DNA of 64,000 bases from Rothia nasimurium (GCF_928382285.1 NZ_CAKMSS010000008.1:1-64000); one strand, 5' to 3'; positions 27,167-37,835 are shown, numbered from the stretch's first letter. Notes: generated by a model not told the origin, from the sequence alone. A program made the numbers and translations.

Positions 27167-27514
27167 ATCCATAAACTTACTATTTTTAACAAGGTCAATC
27201 CCTAGAACAGCTCCAATCGGGTAGGCCAACTCAGCGAAAGCTGGAGCAAGATTTTCCAGGCTAAGGCTGTCGATGCGGTGTGTATCTAGTAAAGCATCAA
27301 AGCCCCAACCCATCACGCTGTACTGCGTCAAAAACCTTGCTAAATTATCGGGTGCCAGACGCGGTCGGCTGAGATTACTGAGAGCAAACTGTTTAACCTG
27401 CTCAACTTCGGTCCTACTATAAGTTTCAGGGATACTAATAACTGCCCTTGCTACGTTCTCTAGAACTTCTAATATCTCTCCGCTTTCGCTATTTTCTCCA
27501 CTACAAGTAAAGTT
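27152..27514 (-). pseudogene. 3' remnant of an unknown gene
   Basis: An open frame of 120 codons with convincing protein character (for example LTQYSVMGWGFDALLDTHRIDSL and AFAELAYPIGAVLGIDLV) but no start codon after the in-frame stop at 27515-27517. Its tail overlaps the end of the response-regulator gene by 15 bp. It is probably a 5'-truncated gene of the peptide system. No family was recognised. Confidence 0.5.
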
Positions 27515-27522
27515 CTATCGAC

Positions 27523-27660
27523 TTAGAAAAAGAGGGTTACTACCGCATAGCCTACGCCGCCGCCAACCAAGGCCAGCGCCATGCTGCGAGTCCAACGGCC
27601 AACCGCTGAGGTACCCTTTGAGGTAGTGGGGTAGGTAGTCTCGTTCTTGTAAGCAGTCAT
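27523..27660 (-). CDS. 45-aa hydrophobic peptide (bacteriocin-like candidate)
   Basis: A small open frame with a very good ribosome site (GAAAGGA, 8 nt before the ATG). The N-terminal half is polar (MTAYKNETTYPTTSKGTSAV). The C-terminal half is Gly/Ala/Val-rich and hydrophobic (MALALVGGGVGYAVVTLFF) with GGGVG small-residue motifs. It has no classical signal peptide. It lies 67 bp upstream of nothing on its own strand but the remnant, and just downstream of the ABC exporter genes. It could be a leader-type peptide substrate of that exporter or a small membrane regulator. Confidence 0.6.
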   Translation of the reverse strand: MTAYKNETTYPTTSKGTSAVGRWTRSMALALVGGGVGYAVVTLFF

Positions 27661-27727
27661 GTTATTTTTCCTTTCAATGATGGTGGGCTAGTAGCCCTTG
27701 ACGATGAATCAGGCAGAAAGCCCGATG

Positions 27728-28648
27728 TTAAGCCCCGTTGTCTGAGGCAAATGATTGTTGCAACGAAACCTTAGAGCCGGTTCGTAAAGCGTTGTTGCTG
27801 TATACACGGGTTGCCACCCAGAACAGCAGCGGAATAGTTACCCCAGCGATACTGGCAGCGGTCACCATTTCCCAGGTCTGTACGCCGTCCAGACCAAAGC
27901 GAATAGGCATCAGGTAGGAAGAGAAAAGCGGGACGAAGGACAATCCCTTAAGCCAAGTCTCTTCAAGATAGTTGGGTGTAAGATACAGGGCGACGACCAG
28001 CAGAACCATCTGCAAAACCGACAGCGGCATCACTGCGGCACTCAGGTCCTCCTGCCGGGAGACCGTTGACGCCAGAATCGTGTTCATGGTTGCAAAGATC
28101 ATGTAGCCCAGCAAGAACCATACAAGGAACCATAGAAGAACTGCACCTACTTCAAGCTCCAGCAGTGACCACCCGTCCACGAGGGTGAAACCCAGCAGGC
28201 CAGTGCCGCCGATGAGAAGTAGCTGGACCAGCGTTATCGCTCCGATACCGATCATCTTTCCGGCCAACAAAGGCACAACACCGATTTTGGTGAGGAGGAT
28301 TTCGACGACCCTTGATGACTTCTCTTCAACAACACCAGAGGTCAGGCTCTGGGATGAGTACACAAGAGAGCTGAGCAAAGCACTCACCATCGCTGTAGCA
28401 AAGAGCAGGCGGGTATCCAGCTGGAAGCTAGCATCCCCCATTTTCTCCCGCAAGAACCAACCGCCAACACTTGCTCCAATACCCACAGTCAGGGCAAGCA
28501 GCCCAGTGGCTAGCAGGATGGTCTTATTCTTGGTGCGGGTAAGAACCTCACGTCGAATGACGATTAACATTTCACGGTAAGCAGTGCTCACTGATTTTTC
28601 ACCTACTTCATGCTGGGTAGTCTGCTGGGTCATGCCTTTAGCTTTCAT
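27728..28648 (-). CDS. ABC-2 type exporter permease
   Basis: Membrane half of an ABC-2 exporter of NatB type (306 aa). A cytoplasmic N-terminus, one helix at about 40-62, then five helices follow. QSLTSGVVEEKSSRVVEILLT is the conserved stretch of this permease family. It overlaps the ATPase gene by 4 bp (ATGA), so the pair is coupled. In this context it may export or give resistance to one of the small peptides. Confidence 0.9.
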   Translation of the reverse strand: MKAKGMTQQTTQHEVGEKSVSTAYREMLIVIRREVLTRTKNKTILLATGLLALTVGIGASVGGWFLREKMGDASFQLDTRLLFATAMVSALLSSLVYSSQSLTSGVVEEKSSRVVEILLTKIGVVPLLAGKMIGIGAITLVQLLLIGGTGLLGFTLVDGWSLLELEVGAVLLWFLVWFLLGYMIFATMNTILASTVSRQEDLSAAVMPLSVLQMVLLVVALYLTPNYLEETWLKGLSFVPLFSSYLMPIRFGLDGVQTWEMVTAASIAGVTIPLLFWVATRVYSNNALRTGSKVSLQQSFASDNGA

Positions 28649-29619
28649 CGTGTCTGACCTGCCGATTCAAGCTCTGACTCACGGGCAGGGGTGATACCGC
28701 GGCCCGACGAAATATAATCCTGCGATAGGAGTGCGCCCAAGGACTGTTGCACAGGCTCAATACTGCGTAGCCCTCCAAATCGTATGGCAGTTTCTAGTAC
28801 GCCCTGGGGAACGGTTGCACCCCGTCCATCAACTGTGATGAAAACTGATGATTGGTTGCTCATCTTGAATTCGATATGGAAGGAAGCGACCAACGCTAGT
28901 TCGGCAACGAATTCTCCGGCCGGGCGATCAAACTTTAGTTCCCACCGGGTCTGATCAGTATCTTGCAACTCAGAGACAGCACCATCTGCCATCACTCTGC
29001 CTCGATCAAGTACGCAAACACGGTCGCATAGGCGCTCAACAAGCTCCAACTGATGCGATGAGAACAGGATGCCCACGCCCTGGGCTGCCTGTTGTTGGAT
29101 AAGACCAGCCATTGTATCTACAGCTAGGGGGTCAAGCCCCGAGAAGGGTTCATCAAGTACCAGTAGTTCTGGGTTACCAACCAGAGAAACAGCTAGCTGA
29201 ACTCGCTGCTGGTTACCTAGCGACAAATCTTGGACGAGGGTTTTCTCTCGACCCGATAGGCCCAGTGTAGCGATAAGTTCGTCAGCTTTTTCCTTCGCCT
29301 GCCCCAGGGTTTTCCCTTCAAGTAGAGCAAAGTGAACAACCTGATCTTTGACACTCATCTGAGGGTACAGACCCCGCTCTTCCGGCATGTAACCGATTGA
29401 CCTGCGGTTCTCGGTTGAGATGGGTTTCCCGTCCCAGGTGATATGCCCGCCGGTAGGGTTAAGCATTCCTAGAATGAGTCGCATGGTGGTGGTTTTACCT
29501 GCGCCGTTGCCACCGATGAAACCAACAATTTCACCGCGACGGACGCCAAAATCTACATCCTGCAGCACCTTGTGGTCACCGAAGCTGCGGCTAATCCCGT
29601 GGAGTTTGAGACCGTTCAT
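28645..29619 (-). CDS. ABC exporter ATPase
   Basis: NatA/CcmA-type ATPase: Walker A GGNGAGKTTTM, signature LSLGNQQRVQLAVSL (LSLGN variant), Walker B LLVLDEPFSGLD and the switch His in SSHQ. A C-terminal extension of about 100 residues is typical for drug or peptide exporter ATPases. It is the first gene of the exporter pair. The 267 bp upstream hold its promoter and no supported gene. Confidence 0.93.
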   Translation of the reverse strand: MNGLKLHGISRSFGDHKVLQDVDFGVRRGEIVGFIGGNGAGKTTTMRLILGMLNPTGGHITWDGKPISTENRRSIGYMPEERGLYPQMSVKDQVVHFALLEGKTLGQAKEKADELIATLGLSGREKTLVQDLSLGNQQRVQLAVSLVGNPELLVLDEPFSGLDPLAVDTMAGLIQQQAAQGVGILFSSHQLELVERLCDRVCVLDRGRVMADGAVSELQDTDQTRWELKFDRPAGEFVAELALVASFHIEFKMSNQSSVFITVDGRGATVPQGVLETAIRFGGLRSIEPVQQSLGALLSQDYISSGRGITPARESELESAGQTR

Positions 29620-29885
29620 TGCACACCTCGCTTTTCTTTCTCTTGCGCCTTCACTAAAAACTCTAGTGAGGCGTTAGAGCTTGCCACATATACTTTCGTA
29701 CAGTTCTGGGGTAGACGATAGTTCATGCATTTGTATGTTCGCTGCCATACCTGCAACAATTGTTGAACAATCTGAGGTGGTCTCGTCCGGGTTCGTTTTC
29801 TTTTACTGTCGCTACCATAAGGGAGGTGTATGCACTTGGTACCCCTTCCCTCCCCATGGGCAAATGCTTCGACGCAGTGGTGGGA

Positions 29886-29900
29886 TCGGAGGCTAGTTCA
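29886..29900 (+). repeat. IS right-end sequence, second copy
   Basis: The same TCGGAGGCTAGTTCA as at 24830-24844, in the same orientation, 6 bp before the right direct repeat. It marks where an IS3-type end once sat at the right border of the island. Confidence 0.6.
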
Positions 29901-29906
29901 ACAACA

Positions 29907-30047
29907 CGAAGAAGCAGGGCCTTTTGCTATAGATTTACTGTTCCCAGCTGCTGCCAGCTGCCTGCGCTGAATCGGTAGACCGTCAGCCGGTTCACGGTGA
30001 AATGGGCAAGCGCGGGTGGTAGGGTCGCAAAATCGCGCAAGGACGCC
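29907..30047. repeat. 141-bp direct repeat, right copy
   Basis: Matches 23924-24064. Here the repeat is continuous with the intact 2H phosphoesterase gene, so this side carries the original gene and the left side the original aztD terminator. An uninterrupted aztD-terminator-phosphoesterase order is the likely ancestor. Confidence 0.92.
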
Positions 30048-30457
30048 GCCAGGGCGGGGGCCGGGGCATGGTTGGCTAGGGTGAGGTGCGGCTCGTAGGG
30101 AAAAGGTGATACGGACTCCCCTACCGCCTTCTGGCAGGCTGCATGAATCAGGGTGAGCCTATCTGCCCCGGCGACAACGGGGAGGTAGGTTACGGGGGTA
30201 ACCGGCTCAAAGGTAGCAGCCGACCCCAGATCCACCTGCACGGGGCCGATGCCGGTCACCGCCTGCTCAATGGAGCGCAGAGGGGCGCCGCCGGCGTCCT
30301 CACTAATCAAAATCGTAATGTGGCAGCTTTCTGCGACGGGGCCTACGAGGCCCTGGCTCGCCCGCCAGCTGACCAGGCGCGCAGACACCACCGCAGGTAC
30401 CTCGGCAACAATGCTGAGGTACCTGCGGTCGGGGTCTATGGTCGGTGAAGAAGCCAC
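29927..30457 (-). CDS. 2H phosphoesterase (2'-5' RNA ligase-like)
   Basis: Small 176-aa protein with the two HxTx motifs of the 2H superfamily: HITI (in CHITILIS) and HLTL (in EPHLTLAN), about 90 residues apart. Members act on 2',3'-cyclic phosphates or 2'-5' linkages in RNA; the substrate here is unknown. It starts with GTG 20 bp after the trpS stop, so it is cotranscribed with trpS. Its 3' end is the duplicated border of the island. Confidence 0.85.
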   Translation of the reverse strand: MASSPTIDPDRRYLSIVAEVPAVVSARLVSWRASQGLVGPVAESCHITILISEDAGGAPLRSIEQAVTGIGPVQVDLGSAATFEPVTPVTYLPVVAGADRLTLIHAACQKAVGESVSPFPYEPHLTLANHAPAPALAASLRDFATLPPALAHFTVNRLTVYRFSAGSWQQLGTVNL

Positions 30458-30477
30458 CAGGTGAGGGCGTCTAACTC

Positions 30478-32017
<1,540 letters not shown>

Positions 32018-32075
32018 GACCTCTATTATGTCAAAGGAAGCCAGGCCGCGCTGAATCGCAGGCCCAACTTAAGCG

Positions 32076-32081
32076 TAAAGT
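32076..32081 (+). promoter_or_regulatory. -10 of a leaderless GntR-gene transcript
   Basis: TAAAGT, then 7 nt, then the ATG at 32089, with no ribosome site. Confidence 0.5.
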
Positions 32082-32088
32082 GGGGTAC

Positions 32089-32799
32089 ATGATGCCCTCA
32101 TCACGTGAAACGAAGTACCAGCAGGTCGCCAGGCTCATCGAAGAGCGCTATATCTGCCCGGCCGATGAGAACATGCCCCTGCCCACAGAACGGCAGCTGC
32201 AGGATATCTTCTCCGTCTCACGCGACACCGTCCGCCGGGCCCTACGGGAACTAGCTGACGCCGGTCTTATCTACCATGTGCAGGGGTCAGGCACCTACGT
32301 TGCCCCGCGCAAGCACCCGATGCGGACGCCGTCCTTGCGCTCTTTCACAGACGACATGGCCGCGCGCGGCCACCGCCCCCACTCCCTCACCCTCACCTGC
32401 CACCTCATCGAGGCGCCGCTGGCGGTTCAGCGCGATTTGAATCTGGACGCCGGTGCCAAGGTGATTCAGATTCAGCGGCTGCGGCAGGCGGACGGCTCCC
32501 CTATCGCTCTTGAAACCGCCCACTTCCTACCCAAGGCCTTCTCCCATGTGGAGCCTGAGCTGTCTGCCTCGCTCGATGCCCAGATGCGGGCGTCCGGCTT
32601 CCAGGTGGAAACCGCAACCGTGCGGGTGGTAGCAACCAACCTGACCCAGGCAGAAGCAGCCCGGCTGGGGGTTCCCCTCGGGGCGGCCGCCTTACGCGTT
32701 GAAAAAGTGGGCTACACCGTGCGCGGCCTGCCCGTTGAAAGCACCCAGACCCTCTACCGGGGCGACCGCTACGACTTTGAGATAGAGGTCAAGAGGTAG
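32089..32799 (+). CDS. GntR-family regulator with UTRA domain
   Basis: HutC-subfamily transcription factor. The N-terminal winged helix (LPTERQLQDIFSVSRDTVRRALRELADAGLIYHVQGSGTYV) is intact and a UTRA ligand-binding domain follows (about residues 85-230). Members bind sugar phosphates or amino-acid derivatives; DasR/NagR-like sensing of amino sugars is possible but not shown, as no target gene lies next to it. The ATG at 32089 fits a leaderless start; another ATG follows directly. Confidence 0.92.
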   Translation: MMPSSRETKYQQVARLIEERYICPADENMPLPTERQLQDIFSVSRDTVRRALRELADAGLIYHVQGSGTYVAPRKHPMRTPSLRSFTDDMAARGHRPHSLTLTCHLIEAPLAVQRDLNLDAGAKVIQIQRLRQADGSPIALETAHFLPKAFSHVEPELSASLDAQMRASGFQVETATVRVVATNLTQAEAARLGVPLGAAALRVEKVGYTVRGLPVESTQTLYRGDRYDFEIEVKR

Positions 32800-32820
32800 T
32801 TCTTTTTCCGTGAGTGCATA

Positions 32821-32869
32821 CGAGAATCGCCGAGTGCATACGCTGTGGGTATGCACTGGGCGATTCTCG
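32821..32869. terminator. Long bidirectional hairpin between the GntR gene and folD
   Basis: Near-perfect 20-bp arms (CGAGAATCGCC-GA-GTGCATA and complement) between two convergent genes. A partial extra copy of the GTGCATACGAGAATCGCC motif precedes it (32814-32831). There is no strong T-run. Confidence 0.65.
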
Positions 32870-32882
32870 TGGACACTTAGAC

Positions 32883-33761
32883 TTAGGCGGCCTGGCGTTC
32901 TGCGGTTTCTACCACGTTGACCAGCAGCATAGCGCGGGTCATGGGGCCCACGCCGCCGGGGTTAGGTGAGTACCAGCTGGCCTTAGCTGCGGCCTCGGGT
33001 GAGATGTCGCCGGTCAGCTTCTTCTTGCCGGTCTCGGGGTCCTCGATACGGGAGACACCAACATCGAGCAGGATAGCGCCGTCCTTGACCTGGTCAGCCT
33101 TCACGGCGTGGGCAACACCCACGGCGGCCACGATGATATCGGCATCGCGCAGGGCTGCGCTGACGTCCTCGGTGCCGGTGTGCACCAGGGTGGCGGTGGA
33201 GTTAACGTCCTTGCGGGTCAGCAGCAGACCCAGGGGTCGGCCTACGGTAATACCGCGGCCCAGCACAGCAACCTTCTTACCCTTCCAGGAGATACCGTGG
33301 CGTTCCACCAGCTCAATCACACCGTTAGGGGTGCAGGGCAGGGGCGAGTTCAGGGGTTCACCCACGTTGAGGACGAGGCGACCCAGGTTCATGGGGTGCA
33401 GGCCGTCGGCGTCCTTCTCGGGGGCAATCTTCTCAAGAACGCGATTGGTATCGATGTGCTTGGGCAGGGGCAGCTGAACGATGTAGCCGGTGCAGGCCGG
33501 GTCGTTGTTCAGCTTTTCGAGCTCAGCTTCAAGCTCTTCCTGGCTGATGGTCTCGGGCAGCTCCACCTTGATGGAGGCAATACCAACCTCAGCGCAGTCG
33601 CGGTGCTTACCGCCCACGTAGGAGCGGGAGGCGGGGTCATCGCCCACCAGCACGGTCGCCAGACCGGGGGTAACGCCCTTTTCTTTCAGGGTAGCTACGC
33701 GCTCGGCGAGTTCGCTCTTAATCTGGGCGGCGGTAGCGGTGCCGTCAAGAATCTGCGGCAT
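32883..33761 (-). CDS. folD: Methylenetetrahydrofolate dehydrogenase/cyclohydrolase
   Basis: Bifunctional one-carbon enzyme (5,10-methylene-THF to 10-formyl-THF). The motifs [27 protein letters not shown] and [10 protein letters not shown] are seen, and the nucleotide loop [13 protein letters not shown]. The ATG at 33761 is preceded by GAGGAG located inside the glyA 3' end, 2 bp after its stop. It therefore forms an operon with glyA, which produces its substrate. Confidence 0.96.
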   Translation of the reverse strand: MPQILDGTATAAQIKSELAERVATLKEKGVTPGLATVLVGDDPASRSYVGGKHRDCAEVGIASIKVELPETISQEELEAELEKLNNDPACTGYIVQLPLPKHIDTNRVLEKIAPEKDADGLHPMNLGRLVLNVGEPLNSPLPCTPNGVIELVERHGISWKGKKVAVLGRGITVGRPLGLLLTRKDVNSTATLVHTGTEDVSAALRDADIIVAAVGVAHAVKADQVKDGAILLDVGVSRIEDPETGKKKLTGDISPEAAAKASWYSPNPGGVGPMTRAMLLVNVVETAERQAA

Positions 33762-33763
33762 GT

Positions 33764-35047
33764 TTACCACTCCTCGATACCGGAGTAGAGGGGGAACTTC
33801 TCGCACAGGGCGGTGACGCGCTCGCGCTGGGCTGCGACGTCGACGCCGGGCTTGAGGGTTTCGGCGATGATATCGGCGACCTCGGTGAAGGCCTCAGCAT
33901 CGAAGCCGCGGGTTGCCAGGGCGGGGGTGCCGATGCGCAGGCCGGAGGTAACCATGGGCGGACGGGGGTCGTTGGGCACTGCGTTACGGTTGACGGTGAT
34001 ACCGGCTTCGTGCAGCAGGTCTTCTGCCTCGCGGCCGTTGATTTCGGCGTCGCGCAGGTCAACCAGAACCAGGTGAACGTCGGTGCCACCGGAGATGACC
34101 TTAACGCCGGCCTCTGCCATGTCGGCCTGGTTCAGGCGGTCAGCCAGAATCTTGGCGCCTTCGAGGGTGCGGGCCTGGCGGTCCTTGAACATGTCGGAAG
34201 CAGCAATCTTGAAGGCGGTGGCCTTACCGGCGATAGCGTGCATGAGGGGGCCGCCCTGCTGGCCGGGGAAGACAGCCGAGTCGATCTTCTTCTTCAGGTC
34301 TTCAACACACATGATGAAGCCGGAGCGGGGGCCTGCCAGGGTCTTGTGGACGGTGGAGGACACCACGTGGGCGTGGGGGACGGGGTTGGGGTGCAGGCCA
34401 GCAGCGACCAGGCCGGCGAAGTGGGCCATATCGACCCAGAGGTAGGCACCGATTTCGTCGGCGATAGCGCGGAAGGCAGCGAAGTCCAGCTGACGGGTGT
34501 AGGCCGACCAGCCGGCGATAATGACCTTGGGCTTCTCGGCCAGGGCCAGTTCGCGGACCTCGTCCATGTTCACGCGGCCGGTTTCTTCGTCCACGCCGTA
34601 GGCAACAACCTCGTAGAGCTTGCCCGAGACGTTGAGCTTCATACCGTGGGTCAGGTGACCACCGTGGGCCAGGGACAGGCCCATAATCTTGTCGCCGGGG
34701 GTCAGCAGGGCGTGCATGACGGCGTTGTTCGCCTGGGCGCCAGAGTGGGGCTGCACGTTGGCGTGGTCGGCACCGAAGAGGGCCTTGGCGCGGTCGATAG
34801 CAAGCTGCTCCACCACGTCAACAAATTCGCAGCCGCCGTAGTAGCGGCGGCCGGGGTAACCTTCGGCGTACTTGTTAGTCAGAACAGAACCCTGAGCTTC
34901 AAGCACAGCGCGGGGAGCGAAGTTCTCTGAAGCAATCATTTCGAGGGTGTTCTGCTGGCGTTCCTGCTCGTGCTGGATAGCTTCAGCGACCTCGGGGTCT
35001 ACCTCGGCCAGGGGCAGGTTGGTGACGTTGGGTGAAAGGTTGGTCAT
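33764..35047 (-). CDS. glyA: Serine hydroxymethyltransferase
   Basis: PLP enzyme that makes glycine and methylene-THF from serine. The PLP lysine is in [16 protein letters not shown]. The N-terminal [39 protein letters not shown] is diagnostic. At 427 aa it is full length and the first gene of glyA-folD. I looked for a glycine or folate riboswitch in the 250 bp upstream and saw no match. Confidence 0.97.
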   Translation of the reverse strand: MTNLSPNVTNLPLAEVDPEVAEAIQHEQERQQNTLEMIASENFAPRAVLEAQGSVLTNKYAEGYPGRRYYGGCEFVDVVEQLAIDRAKALFGADHANVQPHSGAQANNAVMHALLTPGDKIMGLSLAHGGHLTHGMKLNVSGKLYEVVAYGVDEETGRVNMDEVRELALAEKPKVIIAGWSAYTRQLDFAAFRAIADEIGAYLWVDMAHFAGLVAAGLHPNPVPHAHVVSSTVHKTLAGPRSGFIMCVEDLKKKIDSAVFPGQQGGPLMHAIAGKATAFKIAASDMFKDRQARTLEGAKILADRLNQADMAEAGVKVISGGTDVHLVLVDLRDAEINGREAEDLLHEAGITVNRNAVPNDPRPPMVTSGLRIGTPALATRGFDAEAFTEVADIIAETLKPGVDVAAQRERVTALCEKFPLYSGIEEW

Positions 35048-35243
35048 GCCACTTCCTTGAGTATGGTGGATCAGTTTCTTCTGCTTATCTGTACGAGGGG
35101 ATACAGAAGATCACGTGATGCTTTAACCGAGCGGCGCGTGTGAGCGCACTCTACTTTTAAGTGTATGTGACCTAGCTAGCGAGAGCCCGCTGCCCCGGCA
35201 GATTTGAGATAATTTTCAGGTTTTTGCCCTCTCCGCTTTTAAG

Positions 35244-35284
35244 CTGCGCGGACGCCGGTGAGCTGCTCACCGGCGTCCGCGCAG
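35244..35284. terminator. Perfect 19-bp hairpin after the TetR gene
   Basis: Arms of 19 bp (35244-35262 with 35266-35284) with only a 3-nt loop, each containing GCGGACGCC or its complement. It lies 12 bp after the TetR-family stop and has no downstream T-run. It looks like a repeat-family arm pair without the core. Confidence 0.6.
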
Positions 35285-35296
35285 GAAAAAGGGAGG

Positions 35297-35869
35297 CTAG
35301 GCCTGCCGCAAAATGGTGCGGGCAAATTCAAAGTAGCTTTGGGCGTCAAAGTCGCGCACGGTGCTGGCCTGCACCACAAAGCCGGTGAGCACAGACAGGA
35401 CTGCCGAGCCCAGCATCTGCAACCAGGTTTCTAGCTCCGAGGGGGAAAAATCGAGTTCGGTCTCAGCCCAGACCCGGTAGCTCGCCACTACGCGGGAGCG
35501 CAAGAAGCCCAACTGTTCGTCCACGACCTCAGCGACCTCAGGTACCGTCACGGCCTCTCCCCAGGTAATCGCTAAAAAACGCGTGAGCTGCTCGTCGTCC
35601 CGCAGGGTCACCAGACAGCGCTCCACAAATTCCCAGGGCAGCTCATCGCTGCGCGCCTCAAACTGAGAGAGATCTACCCGGGCAGCCGCAGCCATAATCT
35701 CGGTTTTCCCCGAAAAGTGGTTATAAATCGCCCCTGCAGATAAGCCCGAGGCTGCAATCACCTCGCTCATCGAGGCCTGCTGATACCCTTTCTGCATAAA
35801 CACAGCACGGGCAGCCTCAACAAGCTCGGCACGACGGGAACGCATATACTCTTCACTGACTTTCGGCAC
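35297..35869 (-). CDS. TetR-family regulator
   Basis: N-terminal helix-turn-helix typical of TetR (LVEAARAVFMQKGYQQASMSEVIAASGLSAGAIYNHFSGKTEIM) and an all-helical C-terminal ligand domain. It is 190 aa, starting with GTG after GGGAGG; a TAAAAT hexamer just upstream suggests a very short leader. It is divergent from the VWA protein gene, which may be its target, but no operator palindrome was obvious. Confidence 0.9.
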   Translation of the reverse strand: MPKVSEEYMRSRRAELVEAARAVFMQKGYQQASMSEVIAASGLSAGAIYNHFSGKTEIMAAAARVDLSQFEARSDELPWEFVERCLVTLRDDEQLTRFLAITWGEAVTVPEVAEVVDEQLGFLRSRVVASYRVWAETELDFSPSELETWLQMLGSAVLSVLTGFVVQASTVRDFDAQSYFEFARTILRQA

Positions 35870-36075
35870 CCTCCCATTTTAAAGCACAGCGGCCCACCAC
35901 CACCGTCCTATAAACCCCGTCACCAACGCCCCTTTCTTGCTACACTAAAGGGCGAACCAGCGGCGCTACCCAGCAGTAGTTAGCCGCGCATGCGAGTACC
36001 TCATCAGTCGCACCTGCTGAGGGACCCCCGCTCGCACACCCCACCGCACAGCATTAGGGAAGAGGCACCCACCCC

Positions 36076-37776
36076 ATGGTGAACACCGCCAAATCGCGCC
36101 GTCAAGAGCGTATTGAGAAGCAGAAGAAGAATAGCCGCAAGTGGATTGCAACCGGCGCTGCAGCCATCATTTTGCTCTGCGGCGGCGCTATCGCCTACAC
36201 CAACATCACCTCTGATAGGGAACAGTCAACGACCAGCGGCCAAACCGTTCCGGCTGCCTGCTCAACCACCCAGGCCGTCACCGTGGCTACCACCGAACCT
36301 ATGGCAGCAGCGCTGAAGGCTATGCCCGTGGACGAGGACACCTGCATCACCCTCGACATCACCACCAATAAGACCGCCAGCGATGTACTCACCGAGTCAA
36401 CCAGCGGCACAGCAACCACCAACCTCTGGATTCCTGACTCCACCACCCGCGCTGAGCTGGCCATGAGCGAAGCCAACACCGGCCTAACTCCCCTTGCTGA
36501 GTCTCTTGCCCAGACCCCCGGCGTCATCGTGTCAGAAGATAACACCAGCTACGGCACCTGGCTCGAAGCTCTCAAGGCTGAAGATACCGTCAGCATGGGT
36601 GACCCCAAGGAGGACCCCGGCGCTTTCGCGGCCCTGCTCGGGGGTATCTCTGAGGCGTCAGCGGGTACCGTTAGCGTTGAGGACCTCACCGGTGGCACTA
36701 CGCTGCGTGCCCAGAGCATCGGTGTTACTGAAGCCGCTCAGAGCGCTACCGAGCTGCTGACCGATGTGGATAATGGCACCAAGGACGCCGCAATCGTCAC
36801 CGAGGCTGACTACGCAGCCTATGCCTCAGCCCACGCAGATTCCGGGCTGACCGCGACTGTGCCCGGCGACGGCTCTTTTGCTCTCAACTACCCCCTCTAC
36901 CAGGCGTCCTCCAGCAATAACACCACTATCGATGAGGCGGCCCAGCAGATTATCGACTTCATGGGTAGCGAGGACGGCAAGCAGGCCCTGGCAGCTGCTG
37001 GCTTGCGCGCAGCGGACGGCCAGGAGCTAGAAGGCGAATACAGCGTCGGTAGCTTTGCGGCGCTGACTCCCAGCAACCAGGATGTGCTCACCCAGGTCTG
37101 GACCTCTTACTCCCTGCAGTCTGCGCCGCTGAACGCTCTGGTGGTGCTCGATGCGTCAGGTTCTATGCTGCTGCCGGTAGCTGGTACCGACAAGTCCCGT
37201 ATGGATATCACCGTTGAGTCTGTGCTGGCAGGTTCCCAGCTTTTCCCGGCCCGCGATTCTATGGGCCTGTGGAAGTTCTCCCGTGACCTTACTCTGCCCG
37301 ACGGTTCTGTTTCTGATTACCAGGAGCTGGTACCCGTGCGCGGCTTTGAAGAAACTGTAGACGGTAAGACCCAGCGGGTGCTCCTACAGGAGGCTGGCTC
37401 GGGTATTGCCGCGACCATTGACCCCAACGGGCACACGGCTCTCTACGATACGACTTTGGCAGCCTTCCGCTCCGCTAAGGAGAACTACGCCTACGGTTCG
37501 GTAAACGCAGTGATCATGCTGACCGATGGAGAGAACATCGATGATGGTTCAATTAGCCAGGAAGAACTGATTTCTACCATTCAGGCGGAGCAGGACCCGG
37601 CTAACCCGGTCTTCATCATCATGATTGGTGTCTCTGAGGACGCGGATATGAACGCCCTGACCACTATCGCCCAGAGCGTCGGCGGCGAGGCCCATATGGC
37701 GTCCTCCCCCACCGATGTGCAGCGCATCTTCGCTGAAGCCCTCACCGGCATCTCGGACGCAGCTGCGCAGCAGTAG
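36076..37776 (+). CDS. Membrane-anchored protein with substrate-binding-like and VWA domains
   Basis: A basic N-terminus and one membrane helix (about residues 22-42) place the rest outside the cell. Residues about 60-330 resemble an extracellular solute-binding fold. The C-terminal 200 residues form a von Willebrand A domain with a complete metal site: DASGS (VVLDASGSM), a Thr in HTALYDTT and LTDGEN. Such two-domain proteins are common in actinobacteria but their ligands are unknown. A strong terminator follows. Confidence 0.85.
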   Translation: MVNTAKSRRQERIEKQKKNSRKWIATGAAAIILLCGGAIAYTNITSDREQSTTSGQTVPAACSTTQAVTVATTEPMAAALKAMPVDEDTCITLDITTNKTASDVLTESTSGTATTNLWIPDSTTRAELAMSEANTGLTPLAESLAQTPGVIVSEDNTSYGTWLEALKAEDTVSMGDPKEDPGAFAALLGGISEASAGTVSVEDLTGGTTLRAQSIGVTEAAQSATELLTDVDNGTKDAAIVTEADYAAYASAHADSGLTATVPGDGSFALNYPLYQASSSNNTTIDEAAQQIIDFMGSEDGKQALAAAGLRAADGQELEGEYSVGSFAALTPSNQDVLTQVWTSYSLQSAPLNALVVLDASGSMLLPVAGTDKSRMDITVESVLAGSQLFPARDSMGLWKFSRDLTLPDGSVSDYQELVPVRGFEETVDGKTQRVLLQEAGSGIAATIDPNGHTALYDTTLAAFRSAKENYAYGSVNAVIMLTDGENIDDGSISQEELISTIQAEQDPANPVFIIMIGVSEDADMNALTTIAQSVGGEAHMASSPTDVQRIFAEALTGISDAAAQQ

Positions 37777-37796
37777 GGTTCTTACATCACCATAAT

Positions 37797-37835
37797 AAAA
37801 GTCCGCCCCTCCGTACGTGGAGGGGCGGACTTTTT
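37797..37835 (+). terminator. Terminator of the VWA protein gene
   Basis: AAAAGTCCGCCCCTCC / GGAGGGGCGGACTTTTT stem and T-run, 20 bp after the stop. Confidence 0.92.

Noticed and set aside
29681..29896. A 71-codon plus-strand frame upstream of the exporter genes
   Set aside because: No ribosome site, odd Cys/Phe-rich composition, and it overlaps the exporter promoter region and the IS-end remnant.
34010..34930. A 306-codon plus-strand frame opposite glyA
   Set aside because: Antisense shadow of a complete glyA with no start signal or motif.
35048..35243. Possible glycine or folate riboswitch upstream of glyA
   Set aside because: I found only a small CTTCTG/CAGAAG hairpin and no conserved riboswitch blocks.
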